Source: JBQTIM01 sp052388135
GTDB lineage: Bacteria > Elusimicrobiota > Elusimicrobia > FEN-1173
Direction of reading: 5' to 3'
NCBI GenBank assembly: GCA_052388135.1
Contig: JBQTIM010000045.1
Location: 1-19,137, forward strand
DNA: 19,137 nt
How positions within the stretch are numbered: position 1 is the stretch's first letter; every line of letters begins with the position of its first letter. Of this stretch, positions 11,217 through 17,915 are shown piece by piece. Made by a program: the position numbers and the translations under genes. Below the pieces are notes generated by a model that made no database searches, was not told where the DNA came from, and was given only the letters and a program-made list of their open reading frames with translations.

Positions 11217-13649
11217 ATGAAAACTCAAAGCTCAACGCTCGAACCTCAAATCAAACCTCAAACCCGAAGACCCGGACCGCGGCGCCATCGCCGCGGCGGC
11301 CTTTTTTTGGACTTGAGGCTGTGGACGTCGAGCCTCGTCCTGGCGGTCTTGCTTCCGGCCATGGCCGCGAAGCCCGCGGCCGCGGCGGACGCCGGCCGAG
11401 TCATCGGCGAGATCGCCGTGCGGGGCAACGAGGCGGTGAAGAAGAAAACCGTCCTTTCCAAGATCAAGGCCCGCAAGGGCGACCTCATCGTCAACCCCAC
11501 CTTCCAGCCCGACGTGGACCGCCTTCTGGAGACCGGCCTGTTCGAGGAGGTCGAGGTGGCCCTGGAGGACATGCCGGGCGAGACCACCGCCGGCGGAGAA
11601 CCCAAGGTCCGCGTCATCTTCCAAGTGTCGGAGCGGCCCCTGCTCAAGCGCGTGGATTTCAAGGGCAACCTGCTCCTCCCCGACTCCAAGTTCCGCGACG
11701 AGATGGCCTCCAAATCCGGCGAGCCTCTGGACCGCTACAAGGCCGCCGAGGACGAGCGGAAGATCCTTTCCATCTACCACGAGGAAGGCTACGCCGACGC
11801 CAAGGTGGAGCATTACACCTCCACCGACCCCAAATCGAAAAAAGTCATCCTCACCTTCTTCATCACGGAGGGGCGCCGCGTGCTCGTCGCCTCCGTGGAC
11901 GTGGACGGCAACCGCGCGTTTTCCGACCGCAAAATCCGCCGTGTCATGAAGAAGACCCGCCGCAAAAAGGTTTTCAAGGAGGACGTCCTCCGCGCCGACT
12001 TGGATCTGGTGGAGAAGTTCTACAAGAACAAAGGCTACTTCGAGGCGGACGTCTCCTCCGTCACGAAAACGCTCAACGAAGACCGCACCTCCATCGCCCT
12101 CGCCCTCCACGTGGACGAGGGCAGGCGCTACACCGTCGGAGACTTCTCATTCTCCGGCGCCACCCTTTTCAGCGACAAGGAGCTCCGCAACGCCGTGGTC
12201 CTGCGGCGCGGCAAGCTGTTCAACCAGGACAAGCTGGACGAGTCGATGGCCAACCTGCAGGGCCTCTACGCCGACAAGGGTTACCTTCGCGCCGAGATAG
12301 ACCCCCGGGACGCCACCGAGGCGCTGGACGACAGCCGCGGCCGCGTGGATTTCCATTTCGCCATCGAGGAAAGCTCCGTGGTTTACGTGGACCGCGTCTA
12401 CGTGGACGGAAACACCTACACCAAGGAGCACGTCATCCGCCGGGAGATTCTCCTGAACGAGGGCGACGTCTTCGCCGCCAGCCGCGTGCGGCGCTCCGTG
12501 GAAAAAATCTACAACCTGGGTTTCCTGGACGACGTCCAGGTGGACGTCCAGCAGCCCCGCTCCCCCGGCCTCGCCGACCTGGTGTTCACCGTGGAGGAGG
12601 GGAAGCCCGGCATCCTCTCGGCCGGCGCCGGCTTCTCCAGCGTGGACGGCCTGCTGGGCACCCTTCAAGTGCAGCACATCAATTTGTTCGGCCGCGCCCA
12701 GCGCGTCAATCTGATGTGGGAATTCGGCGAACGGAAGCAGAACTACGAGATCGGCTGGACGGATCCCTGGTTCCTCAACAAGCGCATGAGCTTCGGGGTC
12801 GACGTCTTCGACACCGTGCGCCAGCGCCCCTTCGGCACCGACCGCTTCGGCTACCGCGAGGGCCGCCGCGGCTCCAGCCTCCGCCTGGGCCCGCGGCTCA
12901 CCGAGCGCCTTTCCCTCATCCACACCTACAGCTACGAGGAGGTGCGCGTTTTCGACATCGACCCGACCCACGCCGGCAACGCCGACCCGTCCCGCAACGT
13001 TCTCCAGCCGGGGCAAAGGTCCACCAACATCACCTCCAGCCTCACCAACGGCATCGTGCACGACACCCGCGACAACATTTTCGACGCCAGCCGGGGATGG
13101 CGCAACAGCGCCACCGTCCAGGTGGCCGGCGGCAAGAGCCTGCTGGGCGGCAACGTGGACTTTTACAAGCCCGAGGCCTACAGCGCCGTCTACGTTCCGA
13201 CCTTTTGGAAATTCGTCCTCAGCCTGTCGGCCCGGGGCGGGTACGTGCGCGAGTTCGGCCGCACGGAAACCGTGCCCCTGTCCGAGCGCTTCATCATGGG
13301 CGGGGTGGACACCGTGCGCGGCTACGATTTCGGCGAGATCGGCCCGCGGGATTTCGGCCTCTTCATGTCCGTCTTCAACGCGGAATACAAATTTCCCATC
13401 GTTCAGGAGCGCAGCCGCACCATCCTCCAGGGCGCGTTCTTCGCCGACGCCGGCGGCTCCTGGAGCCGGAAGCGCGACATCACCCTGGAGATCGGCAGCC
13501 AGCCGGATCAGATGCGCGCCGGCGTGGGGTTCGGCATCCGCTTCAAGACCCCCGTCTTTCCCATCCGGCTGGATTACGGATACGGCCTGAACCACAGGCC
13601 GGGCGAGCAGATCAGCCAGTTCTATTTCACCATCGGCAACATATTTTGA
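11217..13649 (+). CDS. bamA: BamA, outer-membrane protein assembly factor
   Basis: The 810-aa Omp85-family insertase that folds beta-barrel proteins into the outer membrane. After a signal peptide (hydrophobic core near residues 38-50, cleavage around AAAADA) come five POTRA domains, about 61-140, 142-219, 221-301, 303-385 and 388-461, each with the usual V/G-N start and GYxxA-type helix. The barrel runs from about 465 to 810. The lid-loop motif VRGY is at 700-703, and the protein ends in a beta-signal closing with Phe (QFYFTIGNIF). The ATG at 11217 gives an unusually long n-region (about 37 residues) with atypical codons and a hairpin plus T-run inside it. TTG at 11313 or 11307 would give a normal signal peptide, so the true start is uncertain. 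The body of the gene is unambiguous. Confidence 0.96.
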   Translation: MKTQSSTLEPQIKPQTRRPGPRRHRRGGLFLDLRLWTSSLVLAVLLPAMAAKPAAAADAGRVIGEIAVRGNEAVKKKTVLSKIKARKGDLIVNPTFQPDVDRLLETGLFEEVEVALEDMPGETTAGGEPKVRVIFQVSERPLLKRVDFKGNLLLPDSKFRDEMASKSGEPLDRYKAAEDERKILSIYHEEGYADAKVEHYTSTDPKSKKVILTFFITEGRRVLVASVDVDGNRAFSDRKIRRVMKKTRRKKVFKEDVLRADLDLVEKFYKNKGYFEADVSSVTKTLNEDRTSIALALHVDEGRRYTVGDFSFSGATLFSDKELRNAVVLRRGKLFNQDKLDESMANLQGLYADKGYLRAEIDPRDATEALDDSRGRVDFHFAIEESSVVYVDRVYVDGNTYTKEHVIRREILLNEGDVFAASRVRRSVEKIYNLGFLDDVQVDVQQPRSPGLADLVFTVEEGKPGILSAGAGFSSVDGLLGTLQVQHINLFGRAQRVNLMWEFGERKQNYEIGWTDPWFLNKRMSFGVDVFDTVRQRPFGTDRFGYREGRRGSSLRLGPRLTERLSLIHTYSYEEVRVFDIDPTHAGNADPSRNVLQPGQRSTNITSSLTNGIVHDTRDNIFDASRGWRNSATVQVAGGKSLLGGNVDFYKPEAYSAVYVPTFWKFVLSLSARGGYVREFGRTETVPLSERFIMGGVDTVRGYDFGEIGPRDFGLFMSVFNAEYKFPIVQERSRTILQGAFFADAGGSWSRKRDITLEIGSQPDQMRAGVGFGIRFKTPVFPIRLDYGYGLNHRPGEQISQFYFTIGNIF
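11277..11308 (+). terminator. Terminator/attenuator-like hairpin at the 5' end of bamA
   Basis: CCGCGGCG (11277-11284) and CGCCGCGG (11289-11296) form a perfect 8-bp all-G/C stem around CCAT. Five bases later there is a run of seven T (11302-11308). The form resembles an intrinsic terminator, although the gap between stem and T-run is longer than ideal. It lies in the frame annotated as the N-terminus of BamA, so it could be an attenuator between tamB and bamA, a true terminator with bamA starting later, or a coincidence of Arg/Gly/Leu/Phe codons. Confidence 0.42.
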
Positions 13650-13727
13650 CGCCGGAAGCGGGCAACGCCAAGCCGTGAAGGCGCCCGCCGAAAACCGGCC
13701 GGCCCGGCGCCGGGAGAGGGGCAACGC
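13650..13727 (+). promoter_or_regulatory. bamA-skp spacer with abutting palindromes and skp ribosome binding site
   Basis: This 78-base spacer contains CCGGCCGG (13695-13702) directly followed by the perfect 12-base palindrome CCCGGCGCCGGG (13703-13714). Then comes AGAGGGG (13715-13721), a good ribosome binding site six bases before the skp ATG. The palindromes could fold back in the mRNA next to the ribosome site. I see no promoter-like hexamers or T-run here. Confidence 0.45.
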
Positions 13728-14396
13728 ATGAAGGAGACGACCTCGCTTTTCCGTCTGAAAATGATAAAATGGGCCTGCGCGGCCGGCGTTTTGCTCGCCG
13801 TCTCCGCCCGCGCCTTGGAAATCCCTTTGAAAAAGGCCGGCGGCGACGGCGGAACCACCGTCGGCTACGTGGACATGGAAGCCGTTTTCCAGGAATATCC
13901 CGAAACGGCCAAAGCCCGGAAGGTTTATTACGCCGAGCTGGCCAAGCGCCGCGAGGCCTTGGCGGAGCGGGAGCGCGAGCTGTCCGCATTGCGGGAAGAT
14001 CTGCGGCGCCTGCGGGAGGGCCGCCAAGCCTCCGATGGAGCGCCGTCCTCCGCCGGAGCGGCCGCTTCGGCGGAAACCTCCACCGATACGGTTTCGGCGT
14101 CGCCGGCCGCCTCCCCGGGGGAGGACATTCCCAAGCGCGAAAAGGACCTGGCGGAGAAGGAAGCGGCCCTCGAACGATCCCGCGCCGACGCCGCCAAGTC
14201 GCTGAAGGAGCTGGAGGAAACGCGCAGCCTTCAGATCATGGGGAAACTCTACAACGCGCTGGTGCAGCTGGCCGAGGAGAACGGCATCGGCCTGGTGGTG
14301 GACAAATCCAGCATTCTTTACGGCCGGCCGGCCATCGATTTAACGGGCAAACTCAACCGCCGCATCCGCGGTTTGCCGGAAGTGGAACCCGAATAA
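13728..14396 (+). CDS. skp: OmpH/Skp-family periplasmic chaperone
   Basis: A 222-aa predicted secreted protein of the OmpH (Skp) family, which holds unfolded outer-membrane proteins in the periplasm on their way to BamA. A signal peptide covers about residues 1-29 (core CAAGVLLAVSA). The characteristic first strand VGYVDMEAVFQEYPETAKARK follows at 45-65, then a charged coiled-coil arm (about 66-98), a low-complexity Ala/Ser/Thr/Pro linker (about 100-133), a second coiled-coil arm (134-168) and a C-terminal core with the typical GLVVDKSSILYG. E. coli Skp is about 160 aa, so the inserted linker at the tip of the hairpin accounts for much of the extra length. The ATG at 13728 has a good ribosome site; a second in-frame ATG at 13761 is less likely. 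Its position after bamA is the common arrangement. Confidence 0.9.
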   Translation: MKETTSLFRLKMIKWACAAGVLLAVSARALEIPLKKAGGDGGTTVGYVDMEAVFQEYPETAKARKVYYAELAKRREALAERERELSALREDLRRLREGRQASDGAPSSAGAAASAETSTDTVSASPAASPGEDIPKREKDLAEKEAALERSRADAAKSLKELEETRSLQIMGKLYNALVQLAEENGIGLVVDKSSILYGRPAIDLTGKLNRRIRGLPEVEPE

Positions 14397-14523
14397 CGCA
14401 GCGGCGTGAATGGTGAATCGTGAATAGCGAATCGGAAACGACAACGACAACTTTATCGGCTGGAACGGCGGGCTCGCTTCTTCCATTCCTTTGTCGCTGT
14501 TCACGCTTCCTTCTTTCCTCTTT
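14397..14523 (+). promoter_or_regulatory. Structured, repeat-bearing leader upstream of lpxD
   Basis: This is the longest gene-free stretch in the window (127 bases). It holds four consecutive 7-base words GTGAATG, GTGAATC, GTGAATA, GCGAATC (14406-14433), then CGACAA twice (14440-14451), and ends in an 18-base pure pyrimidine run (14506-14523) touching the lpxD ATG. Bases 14415-14430 pair with 14494-14509 at 15 of 16 positions (one G-U). GGAA/TTCC (14434-14437/14486-14489) adds a further helix, and TGGAA/TTCCA (14461-14465/14481-14485) an inner one. No clear sigma-70 promoter or Shine-Dalgarno is visible. Confidence 0.55.
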
Positions 14524-15540
14524 ATGCGCCTGACGTTGTCGCAAATCGCCGATCTTGTGGGCGGGGCCGTCCACGGCGACGGGGCCCTGGTCGTGGAAGG
14601 TGCGGCCGGCCTGGCGGAAGCCACGGAAAAGGACATCACGTTCCTGGGCAACGCCAAGTACACGTCCCTGCTCAAGACCACCCGGGCCGCGGCCGTCCTG
14701 GCGCCGCCCGACGTTGACCTGGCCGGACGGCCGGCCGTGGTCTTGAAGAACCCGCCCTACGGCTGGGCGAAAATTCTCGAGATCATCGCCGGCGAAAAAA
14801 CGAAGCGCCCCGCCGGCGTCCATCCCACGGCCGTGGTGGCGCCCGGGGCCAAGGTGGCGCCCGGAGCCTCGCTGGGGGCCCACGTGGTGGTGGAGGAGGG
14901 CGCCTCCATCGGGGAAGGCACCGTGGTCTACGCCCACGGCTACATCGGCCGCGGCAGCCGCGTCGGCGCCGGCTGCCTGCTTCATCCCCGCGTCACGATT
15001 CTGGACGGCGTGTCCGTCGGCGACCGCTGCATCCTTCACTCCGGCGTCGTCATCGGCTCCGACGGTTTCGGCTTCACGTTCCATCAAGGGCGGCATTACA
15101 AAATTCCGCAGGTGGGCGGCGTGGAGATCGGCGACGACGTGGAGATTCAGGCCAACAGCACCGTGGACCGCGCCGCCGCCGGCGTCACGCGCATCGGCCG
15201 CGGCACCAAGATCGACAACTTGGTCCAGGTGGCCCACAACGTCGAGATCGGCGAGCATTGCCTCATCGTGGCCTTGACGGGCATCGCCGGCTCCGTGAAG
15301 ATCGGCAACTACGCCACCCTGGCGGCCCAGGTGGGCGTGGCCGGCCACCTCACCATCGGCGAAGGCGCCATTATCGGCGCCCGGGGCGGCGTTTCCCACG
15401 ACATCGGCCCCAAGGAGGTCGTGTGGGGCGTTCCGGCCCAGCCCCTCAAGAAGGAGCTGAAAATGCAGGCCGCCATGAGGAAGCTCCCCGAGGTCCTGGA
15501 GGAGCTGAAAAAATTTAAGAAGATGTGGGAGAAACCCTGA
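14524..15540 (+). CDS. lpxD: LpxD, UDP-3-O-(3-hydroxyacyl)glucosamine N-acyltransferase
   Basis: Third acylation-pathway enzyme of lipid A synthesis: it transfers a 3-hydroxyacyl chain from ACP to the 2-amine made by LpxC. The 338-aa product has the N-terminal uridine-binding domain (MRLTLSQIADLVGG to about residue 95), then a left-handed beta-helix of hexapeptide repeats beginning at GVHPTAVVAPGAKV. It contains the GSDGFGF motif (178-184), the catalytic His238 in DNLVQVAHNVEIG, His275 in VAGHLTIGEGA, and a C-terminal helical tail. The ATG at 14524 matches the normal family N-terminus; an upstream in-frame TTG at 14491 would add eleven unrelated residues and is rejected. There is no Shine-Dalgarno, only a pyrimidine tract. 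The TGA overlaps the lpxC ATG (TGATG). Confidence 0.95.
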   Translation: MRLTLSQIADLVGGAVHGDGALVVEGAAGLAEATEKDITFLGNAKYTSLLKTTRAAAVLAPPDVDLAGRPAVVLKNPPYGWAKILEIIAGEKTKRPAGVHPTAVVAPGAKVAPGASLGAHVVVEEGASIGEGTVVYAHGYIGRGSRVGAGCLLHPRVTILDGVSVGDRCILHSGVVIGSDGFGFTFHQGRHYKIPQVGGVEIGDDVEIQANSTVDRAAAGVTRIGRGTKIDNLVQVAHNVEIGEHCLIVALTGIAGSVKIGNYATLAAQVGVAGHLTIGEGAIIGARGGVSHDIGPKEVVWGVPAQPLKKELKMQAAMRKLPEVLEELKKFKKMWEKP

Positions 15541-16424
15541 TGCCCCTGATCGAAACCGAAGAGCCCCAGTGCACCATCGCCCGCGAGGCCGTCTACCAAG
15601 GCGTGGGCCTGCACACCGGCAACAAATGCAAGCTGGTGTTCAAGCCGGCGCCGGACAACGCCGGCGTCACCTTCGTCCGGTCCGACCTGCCTTCGCGGCC
15701 CGCGTTGCCGGCCACGCATGAAATCGTCTCCAGCGTGATCCGAGGAACCACACTCAGCTTGGACGGCGAGAAAGGCCACGAAGCCAGGGTCCACACGGTG
15801 GAGCACGTGCTCTCGGCCCTCTACGCTTTGAAAATAGACAACCTCATCATCGAGGTGGACGCCAACGAGCCCCCCGTGGCCGACGGAAGCTCCCTACCCT
15901 TTATCGAAGCCCTTCAGTCCGCCGGCTTGGTGGAGCAATCGGCCCGCCGGCGCTACCTCAAACCCGAGCCCGTCCGCTACGAGTCCGGCGAAAGCCGCTA
16001 CTCCGTTGAGCCCGCCGACGAGCTCATCATCGAGAACACCATCGACTTCAAGCACCCCATGATCCAGACGCAGACCCGCACGTTCCGCGTCGACACGGAA
16101 AGCTACCTGGCGGACATCGCCCGCGCCCGCACGTTTTGCTTCGACTACGAGGTGGAGGCTTTGAAGCGCCAGGGGCTGGCCCGGGGCGGCTCCCTCGACA
16201 ACGCCGTGGTGGTGGGCATGGACAAGATCCACAACAAGGAAAAGTCCCTCCGCTATCCCGACGAGTTCGTGCGGCACAAAACATTGGACATCATCGGCGA
16301 CTTGTACCTGCTGGGGGTCCCCCTCAAGGCCAAGGTGACCGCCTTCCGCTGCGGCCACGGGCACAACATCAATTTGGTCAAGAAGCTGGCGGAGCAGCTG
16401 AGCGCCGTCAAGACCGGCGCCTGA
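15540..16424 (+). CDS. lpxC: LpxC, UDP-3-O-acyl-N-acetylglucosamine deacetylase
   Basis: Zinc enzyme catalysing the committed deacetylation in lipid A synthesis. At 294 aa it is a stand-alone LpxC, not the LpxC-FabZ fusion seen in some phyla. Family motifs are intact: GVGLHTG (21-27), the catalytic Glu88 and zinc ligand His89 in VHTVEHVLSAL, EVDANEPPVADGSSLPF (105-121), RARTFCFDYEVEAL (195-208), and zinc ligands His246 and Asp250 in RHKTLDIIGDL. The general acid region CGHGHN has His273 in the position of the conserved GH. The ATG at 15540 is chosen because it overlaps the lpxD stop as TGATG and has GGGAGA seven bases upstream; an in-frame GTG at 15525 is rejected. LpxC is often a proteolytically controlled step, but nothing in the sequence shows that here. 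Confidence 0.97.
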   Translation: MPLIETEEPQCTIAREAVYQGVGLHTGNKCKLVFKPAPDNAGVTFVRSDLPSRPALPATHEIVSSVIRGTTLSLDGEKGHEARVHTVEHVLSALYALKIDNLIIEVDANEPPVADGSSLPFIEALQSAGLVEQSARRRYLKPEPVRYESGESRYSVEPADELIIENTIDFKHPMIQTQTRTFRVDTESYLADIARARTFCFDYEVEALKRQGLARGGSLDNAVVVGMDKIHNKEKSLRYPDEFVRHKTLDIIGDLYLLGVPLKAKVTAFRCGHGHNINLVKKLAEQLSAVKTGA

Positions 16425-16517
16425 GCGGAGACGGCGCCCGACGAGCCGTCCGTTCCGTGAATCCGCAAAACTTTTAGAATTTCCGCCGTCCGCAAAACCA
16501 TCATTCAGGAGACAGCC
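16425..16517 (+). promoter_or_regulatory. lpxC-fabZ spacer with direct repeat, -10-like box and fabZ ribosome site
   Basis: This 93-base spacer holds a 10-base direct repeat TCCGCAAAAC (16462-16471 and 16489-16498) flanking an AT-rich TTTTAGAATTT. TAGAAT (16475-16480) is the same -10 hexamer as in the clpC promoter, but no good -35 lies 16-18 bases upstream, so it would need an activator. AGGAG (16507-16511) is a proper ribosome binding site for fabZ. Confidence 0.35.
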
Positions 16518-17000
16518 ATGGAGAACACCGCCACACCCTCCGGCCAAGCCGGCCGGCGCATGTCCAGCGTGGACATCATGAAGATCATCCCGCACCGCTA
16601 CCCCATCCTTTTGGTGGACCAGGCGGAGATCGTGGAGCCGGACAAAAAAATCATCGGCTACAAGTCCGTCGCGGGCAACGAAGCCGTCTTCCAGGGCCAT
16701 TTCCCGGGACGTCCCATCCTGCCGGGGGTTTTCATCGTCGAGTCCATGGCCCAAACGGCCTGCGTGCTTCTGCTGGGCAAGCCGGAGCTCAAGAACAAGC
16801 TGGCGTTCTTCATGGGCATCGACGGCGTGAAGTTCCGCAAGCCGGTCCTGCCGGGCGACCAACTGGAACTCCACGTGGAAATCCTCCGGGCCGGCGGACG
16901 CGTGGGCAAAGCCCGCGGGGAGGCCTTCGTGCGGGGAGAGAAAGTCAGTGAGGCGGAGTTCACCTTCGCGGTCGTGGACCAGGAAAACACGGAAAAATAA
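16518..17000 (+). CDS. fabZ: FabZ, 3-hydroxyacyl-ACP dehydratase
   Basis: Type II fatty acid synthesis enzyme that dehydrates 3-hydroxyacyl-ACP to trans-2-enoyl-ACP. It competes with LpxA and LpxD for hydroxyacyl-ACP, so its place in the lpx cluster ties phospholipid and lipid A supply together. The 160-aa product has the hot-dog core with IPHRYPILLVDQ (24-35), the catalytic His61 in GHFPGRPILPGV, and Glu75 in ESMAQTA, spaced 14 residues apart as in E. coli FabZ (His54/Glu68). FMGIDGVKFRKPVLPGDQL follows as usual. About 15 extra residues precede the conserved core; a second in-frame ATG at 16560 begins closer to it, but only the ATG at 16518 has a good ribosome site. Confidence 0.96.
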   Translation: MENTATPSGQAGRRMSSVDIMKIIPHRYPILLVDQAEIVEPDKKIIGYKSVAGNEAVFQGHFPGRPILPGVFIVESMAQTACVLLLGKPELKNKLAFFMGIDGVKFRKPVLPGDQLELHVEILRAGGRVGKARGEAFVRGEKVSEAEFTFAVVDQENTEK

Positions 17001-17001
17001 A

Positions 17002-17061
17002 ATGAAGTCCGTCCTTCCTTCTTGCGCGCCGCCGCCCGGCGCTCCGGCCGTCGGGGGCTGA
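17002..17061 (+). CDS. Possible 19-codon leader ORF between fabZ and lpxA
   Basis: The sequence can encode MKSVLPSCAPPPGAPAVGG and stop. Its ATG lies one base after the fabZ TAA, and its TGA ends one base before the lpxA ATG, so both junctions have the same stop-A-ATG form. It contains three consecutive prolines followed by Gly, a context known to slow ribosomes without EF-P. The ribosome binding site is poor, and it could simply be spacer sequence; there is no homology evidence either way. Confidence 0.25.
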   Translation: MKSVLPSCAPPPGAPAVGG

Positions 17062-17062
17062 A

Positions 17063-17899
17063 ATGAACCCTTCCGCGTCTTCCGCATCGCGCATCCATCC
17101 CACGGCCATCGTCCATCCGTCGGCCCGCATCGCCGACGGCGTGGAGATCGGCCCCTACGCCGTCATCGGGCCGGAGGTGGAGATCGCGGCCGGCGTTTGG
17201 ATCGGGTCCCACGCCGTGGTGGAGTTCGCCACCATCGGCCGCGATTGCAAGATCCATCCCCACGCCTTCGTGGGCACCCCGCCGCAGGATTTGAAATACA
17301 AGGGCGAGAAGACCCGGGCCGTCCTGGGCGAGAGGACCATCGTGCGGGAGTGCGTCACCATCAACCGGGGCACCGACGCCAGCGGCGTCACGCGGGTGGG
17401 GAACAACTGCCTCATCATGGCCTATTGCCACGTCGCCCACGACTGCGTCCTGGGCGACAACGTGATCATGGCCAACCTCGCCACTCTGGCCGGCCACGTG
17501 GACGTGGCCAACGACGTGGTGATGGGCGGCTTCGTGGCCGTCCACCAGTTCACCCGCATCGGTTTCGGCGCCATGCTGGGCGGCGCCTCCAAAGTGGCCA
17601 GCGACGTGGCTCCTTTCTGCATGACCCACGGGGACCGCGCCGTGCTGGTGGGCCTCAACGTGGTGGGCCTCAGGCGCCGCGGCCTTTCCGCCGAAGCGCT
17701 CTCGGCGGTCAAGAGCGCCTACAAGACCGTTTTCCTTTCCGGCCTCACCTTGAAAGAAGCCCTCGGCCGTATGGAATCGTCCTCTTTGCCGCCCGAAGCC
17801 AAGACCTTCGTGGACTTCTGCAAGGCGCCGTCCCGCGGTTTGTGCCGCCCCGCCCGAGGCGCCGACGCCGGCGGCCAAGGCCCGGACGAGCGGAACTGA
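17063..17899 (+). CDS. lpxA: LpxA, UDP-N-acetylglucosamine O-acyltransferase
   Basis: First enzyme of lipid A synthesis: it moves a 3-hydroxyacyl chain from ACP to the 3-position of UDP-GlcNAc (or to a 3-amine in lineages using the diamino sugar). The 278-aa product has a left-handed beta-helix of hexapeptide repeats from IHPTAIVHPSARI, then QDLKYKGEKT (75-84), RECVTINRGT (95-104), and the catalytic His126 in HVAHDC (E. coli His125). LAGHV (142-146) and VHQFTRIG (160-167) follow, then the C-terminal helices. The GG pair at 173-174 matches the E. coli region where Gly173 permits a long acyl chain, suggesting C12-C14 or longer rather than C10, though this is inference. The tail after FCKAPSRGLCR is about 15 residues longer than in E. 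coli. GGGGG lies six bases before the ATG. Confidence 0.97.
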   Translation: MNPSASSASRIHPTAIVHPSARIADGVEIGPYAVIGPEVEIAAGVWIGSHAVVEFATIGRDCKIHPHAFVGTPPQDLKYKGEKTRAVLGERTIVRECVTINRGTDASGVTRVGNNCLIMAYCHVAHDCVLGDNVIMANLATLAGHVDVANDVVMGGFVAVHQFTRIGFGAMLGGASKVASDVAPFCMTHGDRAVLVGLNVVGLRRRGLSAEALSAVKSAYKTVFLSGLTLKEALGRMESSSLPPEAKTFVDFCKAPSRGLCRPARGADAGGQGPDERN

Positions 17900-17915
17900 T
17901 CCGGCGCCTCTTTCT

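Noticed and set aside
11321..13678. 785-codon open frame on the plus strand overlapping bamA in another frame
   Set aside because: Its translation is an Arg/Pro/Gly/His-rich low-complexity string. It is a by-product of the high G/C third positions of bamA, which has clear domain homology.
14491..14523. Upstream TTG start extending lpxD by eleven residues
   Set aside because: LpxD family proteins begin at the MRLTLSQIADLVGG equivalent; the extension is encoded by a pyrimidine tract and is part of a pairing arm.
15525..15539. Upstream GTG start for lpxC
   Set aside because: The ATG at 15540 overlaps the lpxD stop as TGATG with GGGAGA seven bases ahead and matches the family start.
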